A stretch of DNA of 24,652 nt. Source: VGCC01 sp040381195. Lineage in GTDB: Bacteria; Actinomycetota; Actinomycetes; S36-B12. The position numbers were made by a program, and so were the translations under genes. Shown here in pieces: positions 14,997-22,502 of this stretch (the first letter of the stretch is position 1; each line of letters begins with the position of its first letter). The notes under the pieces are model-generated. The model worked only from the letters and a program-made list of their open reading frames with translations. It did not search any database and had not been told where the DNA came from. Where the stretch lies: assembly GCA_040381195.1 (NCBI GenBank), contig JBEIHR010000018.1, forward strand, positions 1 through 24,652, given 5' to 3'.

Positions 14997-15872
14997 CTAC
15001 GCCGCGGCGAACTTCGCGTCGATTCGGGTGAACACGTCATCGGACATGACCACCGTGGCGGCGTCGCAGTTCTCCCGGAGGTGATCGAGGTCTCCGGTTC
15101 CGGGGATGGGGAGCATGACGGGTGACTTCTTCAGCAGCCAGGCGAGTGCAACCTGGCTGGGGGTGCAGCCGACTTCGGCGGCGAACGGTGCGAGCGGACC
15201 GTCGGCACCCACCAACTCCCTGTTGCCGAGGGGGAACCACGGGATGAATCCGATTCCCTGTGCGGTGCAGAAGTCGAGGAGTTCGGCGCTGTTGCGGAAG
15301 GCGACGTTGTAGAGGTTCTGGACACTGACGATGTCGAGTGTGCGCTGAGCCTCCTGAAGGTCGGCGACGGAGACTTCGGACAAGCCAATGTGTCGGATCA
15401 GTCCCTCATCCTGCATCTGCTTGATGACACCGAATTGCTCGTCACGCGGAACCTTCGGATCTATGCGATGCAACTGCCAGAGATCAATGCGTTCGACACC
15501 GAGCCGGCGCAGGGACATCTGCACGCATTGGTGCAGATACTCGGGGCGCCCCACGGGCGCCCAGGCATCCGGCCCCTGACGCGTCAGGCCACCCTTGGTG
15601 GCGATGATCACGCCGTCGTAGGGATGGAGCGCTTCGCGGATCAGGTCCTCACTCACGAACGGCCCGTAGGAGTCGGCGGTATCGATGAAGTCGACTCCGA
15701 GATCGACGGCCGTGCGGAGCACCCGGATCGCGCGATCCCGATCAGCCGGGTCAGCCCAGATTCCCGGGCCCGTGATGCGCATCGCCCCGAAGCCGAGGCG
15801 CCGGATCGTGAGCGGATCGGGTCCCCCCGCGGCCAGAGTGAACGTGCCGGACTGCTCGATGGGGCGAGACAT
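14997..15872 (-). CDS. Aldo/keto reductase
   Basis: The 291-residue TIM-barrel NADPH-dependent oxidoreductase carries the complete catalytic tetrad: Asp and Tyr in FIDTADSYG, Lys in IATKGG and His in LWQLHRID. The C-terminal cofactor loop appears as MLPIPGTGDLDHLRENCDAA, with the usual Asn and Arg positions. It begins with a short extension before LTIRRLGFGAMRITG. AGGAG lies four bases before the ATG. A TAGATT at 15911-15906 could be the -10. It is the first gene of a pair with the SDR and is divergent from the 173-residue unknown protein. Both reductases point to a carbonyl or sugar-alcohol pathway, but the substrate is open. Confidence 0.92.
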   Translation of the reverse strand: MSRPIEQSGTFTLAAGGPDPLTIRRLGFGAMRITGPGIWADPADRDRAIRVLRTAVDLGVDFIDTADSYGPFVSEDLIREALHPYDGVIIATKGGLTRQGPDAWAPVGRPEYLHQCVQMSLRRLGVERIDLWQLHRIDPKVPRDEQFGVIKQMQDEGLIRHIGLSEVSVADLQEAQRTLDIVSVQNLYNVAFRNSAELLDFCTAQGIGFIPWFPLGNRELVGADGPLAPFAAEVGCTPSQVALAWLLKKSPVMLPIPGTGDLDHLRENCDAATVVMSDDVFTRIDAKFAAA

Positions 15873-15991
15873 GGGACTCCTCGTGGGGGTGCGTCGAGGG
15901 AACGCAATCTACGTGACCGCGACATTGGCACTCGAGGGTTCTTGTGTGCTCACCGCTTTTGACGCACAGTTGGCACACACTAGGAGGTGGA

Positions 15992-16513
15992 GTGACCGAT
16001 ATCGGAGTCTCGGCCTTCCATCGGGCCGACCACACGCTCGCGGGATTCATCCTGTCCGGCCGCTGGCCCGAGTCCACCCGCGAGTGGACTCAATTTCTCG
16101 CCGTGGCGGTACGCATCGCCGCGCGACCGGGCTACCTGCTCACAACGTCGGTGTTCCACGCGGCGGATGTCCTCCCCGAGGACCCGGCACCCGATGTCGT
16201 CGGATTGGTCACCTGCAGCGGTCCGATCATCGGCGAGGGAGCACCCGGTCCGGGTGCACTCAGCGATCCGCAACCGACAGCGCTGGTGGTCCTACATCCC
16301 CCGTCGGAGACGGTGCCCTCGACTCCCGAATGCCTCGGCGTCGCCTCGGGTGCGGTGCTCCTCCCCGGGGTCCCGCACCTCGGGCTGGACCACCGGGCGG
16401 CCTGGGTGGAGGCCGAGGCGGATGGCACGGTGACGAAGTTGCTCAGCCGGGTCGGTGTCGATCCGCGCGAGGACCCGGACATCGCCGTGCTCGCGACGCT
16501 TTGCGCCGCGTAG
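15992..16513 (+). CDS. Hypothetical protein, 173 residues
   Basis: I do not recognise this protein. It has no signal peptide, membrane helix or known motif. Codon use fits its neighbours, and the frame is uninterrupted. The start is GTG 15992, four bases after an AGGAGG; TTGACG at 15959-15964 is a plausible -35 and TAGGAG at 15981-15986 a poor -10. The middle (about residues 65-110) is rich in Pro and Gly (EDPAPD, GEGAPGPGAL), then alternating hydrophobic strands (TALVVLHPP, GAVLLPGVPHLG) suggest an alpha/beta or beta-rich soluble fold. Only two bases separate its stop from that of the convergent antiporter gene. It might be lineage-specific. Confidence 0.6.
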   Translation: MTDIGVSAFHRADHTLAGFILSGRWPESTREWTQFLAVAVRIAARPGYLLTTSVFHAADVLPEDPAPDVVGLVTCSGPIIGEGAPGPGALSDPQPTALVVLHPPSETVPSTPECLGVASGAVLLPGVPHLGLDHRAAWVEAEADGTVTKLLSRVGVDPREDPDIAVLATLCAA

Positions 16514-16515
16514 AA

Positions 16516-18084
16516 CTAACGCGACTCCAAGGCTGCAGCGCGCACGTCCAAATCCCGCATGATCGGACGGATCAGGGCGTCGGGAACACCTTCCTCGTCA
16601 CGAATCCGAATCAGTTCCGTCTGCTCCGCGTGCACCATGGACAGTGACACGGTCACCCGCTGGTGATTGGCGTCGTGTTCGTTGATTCGGCTCTCCATCG
16701 CATCTTCCACCTGCTCGATGCGTGCCAGTGCATCATCGCGCAGGCGCTGGATCACCGTCGGATCAAGCGGCGTGGCGGCGATCTCTGCCTCCGCGATGAT
16801 CACGTCGAGACGCTCGAGGGCGGCGCGCGCCAGCAGCGTGTCGATTCGACGCACCTCGCTCGAGTTGTCCTCTCCCGTGATCTTCAGCACCCGCGCCAGC
16901 GGCGCGATGGTGAGTGACAGCAGGAGCGTGATGACGATGATGCTGAAGGTGGTCGCCAGAATGACATCGCGGAACGGGAATTCCGTCCCCGCGGCGACCG
17001 TGAGGGGGATGGAGAAGGCCGCAAGGCCCGATACCGGGCCGCGCGCGCCCGCCCAGGCGATCAATACGCCCGCCCGACCCCACCCGTCGACCTGTCGATA
17101 CTGCGGGGTGACCCCGAGGATGCCGAAGACGAAGACGAATCGCGTCACGATGAGCGCGAGGAGGACAGCAGCGACCAAGCCGGGGACGAGGGGCAACTGC
17201 CCGCTGGGAAGGCGCCCGAAGACATCGGGGAACTCCAGGCCGATGGAGAAGAACGCAACGGCCTGGAACACGAAGGTGATGTGCTTCCAGACGTAGGTCG
17301 CTTGCAGTCGGCCGGAGGAACCTGGTTCGGAATGCTGAGCGTGCGCGATCCACAGCGCGGCCACCACCACGGCGAGGATCCCCGATCCCTCCAGGTGTTC
17401 GGTTCCCAGATAGATGGCGAAGGGAGCCACCAGGATCAATGCATTGGCCGCTACGGAGTCACGCGTGCGACGCAGCGCCTGCGAGAGCAGCACACCGCTC
17501 AGTGCACCGATACCGACGCCGACGACCACCGCCAGGGCGAAGATCTCACCGACTTCCAGCAGCGTGACACTTCCGACGATCGCCGCCGCAACGGCGACCC
17601 TGAGTGCTGTCAGCCCCGTACCGTCGTTGACCAGGCTCTCGCCTTCCAGGATGGAGATGATCCGACGTGGCAGCGATGCCTTCTTCGCCACCGTGCTAAC
17701 CGCGACGGCATCGGTCGGTGCCAGCACCGCACCGAGGGCGAGGGCGGCCGCGAGCGGCATGGCCGCGATCCACACGGCTGCTCCCCCCACCACGACCGTT
17801 GTGGCGACGACGAGCCCGATGGCCAGGAGGAGGACTTGACGGCTGACCTTGCGTAGATCCAGGAAGGACGACGACAGCGCCTCACCGAAAACGAGGGGGG
17901 CGAGGATCGCGACGAGCACGATCTCCGGATCTGGCAACGCATCGGGGCCCCAGGGGGAAATCGCGACGAGCGCACCGGCGCCGATGAGCGGGAGTGCGAT
18001 CGGGATTCCGAAGTGACGCAGCAGCACAGCCAGTGCCAAGGCGACCACGGCACTGAAGGCGAGCGAGGCGAAGACCTCGTTCAT
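16516..18084 (-). CDS. CPA1-family Na+/H+ antiporter (NhaP-like)
   Basis: The 522-residue protein has about 12 membrane helices (residues 1-395) and a cytoplasmic tail. The CPA1 signature is clear: LAPTDAVAVSTVAKKASLPRR (121-141), where Thr-Asp is unwound in the membrane, and EGESLVNDGTGL (147-158), whose Asn153-Asp154 pair marks electroneutral exchangers; ARGPVSG appears in helix 11. The tail (about 400-522) is charged and helical with probable coiled coil. It expels Na+ (or K+) for H+ to control pH and salt. A GGGAGGA site lies four bases before ATG. It follows the single-pass membrane protein gene by 45 bases and may share its transcript. Confidence 0.93.
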   Translation of the reverse strand: MNEVFASLAFSAVVALALAVLLRHFGIPIALPLIGAGALVAISPWGPDALPDPEIVLVAILAPLVFGEALSSSFLDLRKVSRQVLLLAIGLVVATTVVVGGAAVWIAAMPLAAALALGAVLAPTDAVAVSTVAKKASLPRRIISILEGESLVNDGTGLTALRVAVAAAIVGSVTLLEVGEIFALAVVVGVGIGALSGVLLSQALRRTRDSVAANALILVAPFAIYLGTEHLEGSGILAVVVAALWIAHAQHSEPGSSGRLQATYVWKHITFVFQAVAFFSIGLEFPDVFGRLPSGQLPLVPGLVAAVLLALIVTRFVFVFGILGVTPQYRQVDGWGRAGVLIAWAGARGPVSGLAAFSIPLTVAAGTEFPFRDVILATTFSIIVITLLLSLTIAPLARVLKITGEDNSSEVRRIDTLLARAALERLDVIIAEAEIAATPLDPTVIQRLRDDALARIEQVEDAMESRINEHDANHQRVTVSLSMVHAEQTELIRIRDEEGVPDALIRPIMRDLDVRAAALESR

Positions 18085-18129
18085 GGATTCCTCCCGATGC
18101 CCCGATGGGAATCCGCAGAACGATAGTGC

Positions 18130-18747
18130 CTAGCCAGCAGCTCGGAAGCGCGCCGAGACAACCTCCCCCGATTGACTCTCGGGAGGCATGTAGATCACCC
18201 ACACATCGAGTTCGAGCTCGAGGAGATCCGGTTGCGGAATCCCGTCTAGGAGTGGTTGCTGGGCTTCCTCGAAGGTGGAATTCACGAGCGGCTGATCCCG
18301 CAGTAACTCGGCCGGATCCTCGATCACGCGTGCGGTGTACTCCTGCCACGCGACGTTGTGGGCGAGGTAGGCGTCACGTGCCTCGTTGATCGCGCGATGC
18401 CACGGAAGGATCGGTAGCGCTGCTACCTCCTCACCGACGAGTTGCAGTTCCTCATTCGCGATCGTCGCCAGCGCGCTCAATTCATCGTCGAGTTTTCCGC
18501 GGTCCTGGGGCCCGGCCGTGCGGTGTTCCTCCACCGCATCGAACGCCGCGCCTTGGAAGGCCTCCATGACCGACTCGGATTCATAGATGCTCTCAATCAG
18601 GGTGCGCATCTCGATGGTGCGCAGCGCCCAGTCTCCCGCGAACCCGACTCCCGCGACCACGGTCAGGAAGAAGGCCAGGGCACCCGCCACGGGCGGGACC
18701 CATCGGCGCTGCACCCACGGGGTCGAGGTGGCGGGTTCTGCATCCAT
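18130..18747 (-). CDS. Single-pass membrane protein, function unknown
   Basis: The 205 residues begin with a short cytoplasmic start (MDAEPATSTPWVQRRW), one hydrophobic helix at about residues 18-40 (VPPVAGALAFFLTVVAGVGFA), and a 165-residue largely helical, acidic domain probably outside the cell. Charged segments such as YESESVMEAFQGAAFDAVEE suggest a helix bundle like sensor domains. I cannot name a family. ATG 18747 is chosen because the -10-like CACAAT sits six bases upstream; a GTG at 18765 with GGGAG 11 bases before it is the alternative. It is divergent from tmsA across 34 bases and upstream of the antiporter in the same direction, so a link to ion stress is possible but not shown. 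Confidence 0.65.
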   Translation of the reverse strand: MDAEPATSTPWVQRRWVPPVAGALAFFLTVVAGVGFAGDWALRTIEMRTLIESIYESESVMEAFQGAAFDAVEEHRTAGPQDRGKLDDELSALATIANEELQLVGEEVAALPILPWHRAINEARDAYLAHNVAWQEYTARVIEDPAELLRDQPLVNSTFEEAQQPLLDGIPQPDLLELELDVWVIYMPPESQSGEVVSARFRAAG

Positions 18748-18753
18748 ACAGGC

Positions 18754-18759
18754 ATTGTG
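18754..18759 (-). promoter_or_regulatory. -10-like box (CACAAT) for the single-pass membrane protein
   Basis: CACAAT on the minus strand ends six bases before ATG 18747, giving a leaderless layout. It keeps the key A2 and T6 of the -10 element but lacks T1, so the call is tentative. Confidence 0.4.
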
Positions 18760-18769
18760 TCCCACCGAC

Positions 18770-18775
18770 TACCGT
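18770..18775 (+). promoter_or_regulatory. -10 box (TACCGT) of the leaderless tmsA transcript
   Basis: TACCGT fits TANNNT and is followed by TCTCCC and then GTG 18782. No SD site exists upstream of the GTG. The site faces the divergent promoter eleven bases away. Confidence 0.55.
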
Positions 18776-18781
18776 TCTCCC

Positions 18782-20188
18782 GTGGCTGCCCAGGATCGCC
18801 CCGCATGGCGTGACCGGTATGACGCCCTCGTAGCCGATGTGACCGGTCAACTTCGTGCGCTACCGACGGATGCCCCCGTCCGCCTGGCGAAACGCACCTC
18901 GAACCTGTTCCGAAGCCGCGCGGCGAGCACCGCGCCTGGACTCGACGTCACTGCATTCGATGGTGTGCTCGAGGTGGACCCTGTGACATGCACCGCCGAG
19001 GTCCTCGGAATGACGACGTACGAGCATCTCGTGGACGCGACACTCCCCTACGGACTCATGCCCACCTGCGTTCCGCAGTTGCGAACCATCACGCTCGGTG
19101 GCGCAGTGACCGGACTCGGTATCGAGAGCGCGAGCTTCCGCAATGGGACGCCGCATGAGGCGGTCATCGAGATGGACATCCTCACCGGAACCGGAGAGGT
19201 CATCACGGTCACAGGCGCACCCGACGACCCCAACAATGCACTCTTCTACGGCTTCCCCAACTCGTACGGGTCACTCGGATACGCACTACGCCTGAAGATC
19301 GAACTCGAGCGCACGAAGCCGTTCGTGCATCTGCGCCACGTGCGCTACCCGTCTGCGGTCGCGATGGCCACGGCCATCGAGCAGATCACCGCCGCTCGCG
19401 AGTTCCAGGGGCGACGCGTGGACTTCCTCGACGGCACGGTCTTCTCCGCGAGCGAGCAGTACCTGACGCTCGGGGAGATGGTCGTGGAGGTTCCCGAGGG
19501 GCTCACGGTGAGCGACTACACCGGTATGGAGATCTACTACCGGTCCATCCAACGCAAGCGCGAGGACGTCCTCACCATCCACGACTACATCTGGCGGTGG
19601 GACACCGACTGGTTCTGGTGCTCGCGCGCGATGGGTGCGCAGAAGCCGCTGATCCGCCGCGTGTGGCCGAAGTCGAAACTGCGCAGCGATGTCTACTGGA
19701 AGATCGTCGCCTGGGATCGCAGATTCGGATTCAGCGCCAGGATGGCGTCCCTGCGCGGGAAGCCGGCACGCGAAGCCGTCGTCCAGGACATCGAAGTTCC
19801 AGCCGACCGACTCACCGAGTTCCTCGACTTCTTCCACGCGGAGGTCGGCATCGAGCCGGTCTGGGTCTGTCCTCTCCGGCAGCGTGACCCCCACGTCCGG
19901 TGGCCGCTGTACGAGTTCGATCCGGCGGTCACGTACGTCAACGTGGGCTTCTGGTCCACGGTGGCGCTTCCCCCCGGTGTCGATCCCGCGGAGGGCCGGG
20001 TCAACCGACGGATCGAGGAGATGGTGACCGCCCTCGATGGCCGCAAGTCGCTGTATTCGACCGCCTTCTACGACCAGGAGACCTTCTGGTCCATCTACGG
20101 GGGCAGCGAGTACGCCCGGTTGAAGAAGTCCTACGATCCCGACGATCGATTGCTGGACCTGTATCAGAAAGTGGTGGGTGGCAAGTGA
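18782..20188 (+). CDS. tmsA: FAD-dependent oxidoreductase of 10-methyl fatty acid synthesis (TmsA/BfaA-like)
   Basis: The 468 residues hold an FAD-binding type 4 domain (PCMH fold) related to DHCR24-type reductases: FDGVLEVDPVTCTAEVLG, then PTCVPQLRTITLGGAVTGLG followed by IESASFRNG (about residues 94-122), the pyrophosphate-binding part, and FYGFPNSYGSLGYALRLK. In actinobacteria a gene of this type beside a CFA-synthase-like methyltransferase encodes the reductase that turns a 10-methylene fatty acyl phospholipid into the 10-methyl (tuberculostearic) product. Here the methyltransferase gene follows directly, sharing GTGA. GTG 18782 is chosen from the -10 box six bases upstream; the frame extends upstream antisense to the neighbouring gene without a start signal. 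The fold is certain; the pathway assignment rests on the pairing. Confidence 0.85.
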   Translation: MAAQDRPAWRDRYDALVADVTGQLRALPTDAPVRLAKRTSNLFRSRAASTAPGLDVTAFDGVLEVDPVTCTAEVLGMTTYEHLVDATLPYGLMPTCVPQLRTITLGGAVTGLGIESASFRNGTPHEAVIEMDILTGTGEVITVTGAPDDPNNALFYGFPNSYGSLGYALRLKIELERTKPFVHLRHVRYPSAVAMATAIEQITAAREFQGRRVDFLDGTVFSASEQYLTLGEMVVEVPEGLTVSDYTGMEIYYRSIQRKREDVLTIHDYIWRWDTDWFWCSRAMGAQKPLIRRVWPKSKLRSDVYWKIVAWDRRFGFSARMASLRGKPAREAVVQDIEVPADRLTEFLDFFHAEVGIEPVWVCPLRQRDPHVRWPLYEFDPAVTYVNVGFWSTVALPPGVDPAEGRVNRRIEEMVTALDGRKSLYSTAFYDQETFWSIYGGSEYARLKKSYDPDDRLLDLYQKVVGGK

Positions 20189-21441
20189 AGCTCGCAGACG
20201 CCTTCTCCCTGATCGTGACCCCCGATCGGAACGTCAGTTTCCGGGCCTACGACGGTTCGGCCTCCGGTCCGCAGGACAACGACGTCATCCTCGAGATCCG
20301 CACCCCCCGGGCGGTCGAGTACCTGGCCTCATCCCCCAACCAGCTCGGTCTCGCCCGCGCCTACGTGAGCGGTGATCTGGAGATCATCGGTGACGCCTAC
20401 ACCGCGCTGAGCCGGCTCTACCCGATGGATCTCTCGCATCTGACGTGGTCGGACAAGTTCGCTCTCGGGCGGACCTTCGCGCCCTTCGCCATCAAGCGGC
20501 CCACTCCGCCACCGCAGGAGCGCACGCTGCGCGGACGCAGGCACTCGAAGAACCGTGACGCCGAGGCGATCCACCATCACTACGACGTCAGCAACCGCTT
20601 CTACCGCTGGGTACTCGGGCCGTCGATGGCCTACACCTGCGCGGTGTTCCCGTACGCGGGCGCGTCCCTCGAGGTGGCGCAGGAGGAGAAGTTCGACCTC
20701 GTATGTCGCAAACTCGGACTGCAGCCGGGAATGCGCCTGCTGGATGTCGGATGCGGCTGGGGCGGCATGGTGCTGCACGCGGTCAAGAACTACGGCGTGA
20801 CCGCGATCGGTGTGACGCTGTCGGCACAGCAGGCGCAGTGGGGTCAGCAGGCGATCGAGGAGGCTGGTCTCAGCGATCGAGCCCAGATCCGCTTCAGCGA
20901 CTACCGCGACGTGCCGGAGACCCAATTCGACGCGATCTCCTCCATCGGACTCACCGAGCACATCGGCCGCGCCAACTACCCGAGCTACTTCTCGTTCCTC
21001 TTCGGAAAGTTGAAGTACGAGGGACGCATGCTCAACCACACGATCACTCGGCCGAGCAACGCCGACCCCACGCACTACCGCAAGTCCTTCATCAATCGGT
21101 ACGTATTCCCCGATGGTGAGTTGTCCGGTCCGGGTCACATCATGAGCGTGATGAACGACGCAGGCTTCGAGATCCGGCACGAGGAGAACCTGCGCGAGCA
21201 CTATGCACTCACGCTCACGCACTGGTGCCAGAACCTCGAGGACCACTGGGATGAGGCGGTTGTGGAGGCCGGTCTCGGCACGGCCCGGGTCTGGCGTCTC
21301 TATATGGCTGCCTCGCGACTCGGCTTCGACCTGGACACCATCCAGTTGCACCAGACGCTCGGCGTGAAGCTCGGGCCCGGTGGGAAGTCCGGGATGCCGC
21401 TGCGGCCGGACTTCAGTACGCGCTCGCCCGCGTTGGCCTAA
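20185..21441 (+). CDS. tmsB: SAM-dependent CFA-synthase-like methyltransferase (TmsB/BfaB-like)
   Basis: The 418 residues belong to the cyclopropane fatty acid synthase family. An N-terminal domain (about 1-115) positions phospholipid acyl chains (VEYLASSPNQLGLARAYVSG). The catalytic domain follows, with HHYDVSNRFYRWVLG (131-145), SMAYTCAVF with Cys152 at the position of the conserved active-site cysteine, SAM motif LLDVGCGWGG (185-194), and SSIGLTEHIG. In the 10-methyl fatty acid pathway this enzyme adds a methylene group from SAM to oleoyl phospholipid. The GTG start overlaps the tmsA stop (GTGA), giving coupled translation. A true cyclopropane synthase is the alternative; the adjacent FAD reductase favours the methyl-branched product. 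The stop overlaps the dtxR-like gene end by four bases. No tmsC-like gene follows. Confidence 0.87.
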   Translation: MKLADAFSLIVTPDRNVSFRAYDGSASGPQDNDVILEIRTPRAVEYLASSPNQLGLARAYVSGDLEIIGDAYTALSRLYPMDLSHLTWSDKFALGRTFAPFAIKRPTPPPQERTLRGRRHSKNRDAEAIHHHYDVSNRFYRWVLGPSMAYTCAVFPYAGASLEVAQEEKFDLVCRKLGLQPGMRLLDVGCGWGGMVLHAVKNYGVTAIGVTLSAQQAQWGQQAIEEAGLSDRAQIRFSDYRDVPETQFDAISSIGLTEHIGRANYPSYFSFLFGKLKYEGRMLNHTITRPSNADPTHYRKSFINRYVFPDGELSGPGHIMSVMNDAGFEIRHEENLREHYALTLTHWCQNLEDHWDEAVVEAGLGTARVWRLYMAASRLGFDLDTIQLHQTLGVKLGPGGKSGMPLRPDFSTRSPALA

Positions 21442-22127
21442 CTCGATTCGACGAAGACGTGGACGGCCTCGTCCTCGGGAATTTCCGCGTACTCGCCTGC
21501 GCTCCCGATCATGATCCCCTCGGCTGCGCGATACACCTTCACGTCCGCACCGGGAAGCGCTCCCACGCGGCGTAGTCGGGTCATGACGTCAGCGTCGGTT
21601 TGGATGGTTTCGGCGAGGCGACGCACGGTGACGCGCTGCACCTCGGGACCGACGACCTGGGTCAGGGGAACGAGGCCCTGGAGACCCATCGCCGCATCCG
21701 TCGCGGACGGATCGAGTTCCGCCAGTCCGGGGATCGGGTTCCCGTAGGGGCTCGCGGTGGGATGACCGAGGACGTCGAGGAGTCTGCGCTCCACGGCATC
21801 GCTCATCACATGTTCCCAGCGGCAGGCTTCCTCGTGCACCTCTTCCCACGGCATCTTGAGGATCTCCACGAGCATGCACTCGGCGAGACGGTGCTTACGC
21901 ATGACTCGGATCGCCGCGCGCTGGCCCCGCTCGGTCAACGTCAGGTGACGATCGGCCTCGACGACGACGAGGCCGTCGCGCTCCATGCGGGCGACCGTCT
22001 GGGAGACGGTGGGACCGCTCTGCCCGAGACGCTCGGCGATGCGCGCGCGCATCGGGGTGATGCCTTCTTCTTCGAGTTCGTAGATGGTCCGCAGATACAT
22101 CTCGGTGGTGTCGATGAGGTCGCTCAC
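21438..22127 (-). CDS. dtxR: DtxR/IdeR-type metal-dependent transcriptional repressor
   Basis: The 229-residue protein is colinear with corynebacterial DtxR from residue 1: DLIDTTEMYLRTIYELEEEG, then the winged helix-turn-helix (27-50) with QSGPTVSQTVARMERDGL. All known metal ligands are at the same numbers: Met10, His79, Glu83, His98, Cys102, Glu105 and His106 (MRKHRLAEC and VHEEACRWEHVMSD). A C-terminal SH3/FeoA-like domain (about 150-229) is present. It should bind DNA when loaded with Fe2+ (or Mn2+) and repress uptake genes. GTG 22127 follows AGGAGGTGA. It is 26 bases after the PII-like gene and last in the Gre/sbtA/PII run. Iron versus manganese specificity cannot be settled, although the Cys102 and Glu105 set favours iron. 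Confidence 0.93.
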   Translation of the reverse strand: MSDLIDTTEMYLRTIYELEEEGITPMRARIAERLGQSGPTVSQTVARMERDGLVVVEADRHLTLTERGQRAAIRVMRKHRLAECMLVEILKMPWEEVHEEACRWEHVMSDAVERRLLDVLGHPTASPYGNPIPGLAELDPSATDAAMGLQGLVPLTQVVGPEVQRVTVRRLAETIQTDADVMTRLRRVGALPGADVKVYRAAEGIMIGSAGEYAEIPEDEAVHVFVESS

Positions 22128-22153
22128 GTCACCTCCTGGATCGCATCGGAGTC

Positions 22154-22492
22154 CTACTGATCGCCGACGCTACCAACGTTGTAGCGCGCGTACCTCTCGG
22201 GTCGGGCCACTTCGACATCGGACAACCAGGCGGTCACGGCGTAGTTGGGAAAGTAGTCGCGCTCCAGGACATCCCAGATCCGCTCGCAGATCGACTCGTC
22301 CACGATCACGTCGATCCTGATGTTGCCGCCCTCCAACTCGCTGACCCGACGGTTGCTGGGCCCGACACCCCGCGACGCCGTGATGGTCCAGCCGCGCGCC
22401 CCGCACGCCCGCAGGTCATCTGCCACCCGCTGCTCGATGAGGGACTCCGCGACGATGGTCAGGCACTTCATCCGGGTGCGTGGCAGTGTCAT
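22154..22492 (-). CDS. SbtB-like PII signalling protein
   Basis: The 112-residue protein has the PII ferredoxin-like core. MKCLTIVAESLIEQRVADDL gives the first strand and helix, GARGWTITASRGVG leads into the T-loop with PSNRRVSELEGGNIRIDVIV, and DYFPNYAVTAWLSDVEVAR closes the second repeat. The pattern SRGV...NIRIDV is close to cyanobacterial SbtB, which binds adenine nucleotides including cAMP and regulates SbtA. The tail RYARYNVGSVGDQ lacks the CGPEGC redox loop known in some SbtB proteins. AGGAGG overlaps the stop codon of the upstream sbtA-like gene, six bases before ATG, so the pair is translationally linked. Most likely it binds and gates that permease. Confidence 0.85.
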   Translation of the reverse strand: MTLPRTRMKCLTIVAESLIEQRVADDLRACGARGWTITASRGVGPSNRRVSELEGGNIRIDVIVDESICERIWDVLERDYFPNYAVTAWLSDVEVARPERYARYNVGSVGDQ

Positions 22493-22502
22493 CGCGTACC
22501 TC

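Noticed and set aside
20329..21351. 340-codon open frame on the minus strand
   Set aside because: Antisense to tmsB; no motif and skewed Val/Arg/Glu/His composition.
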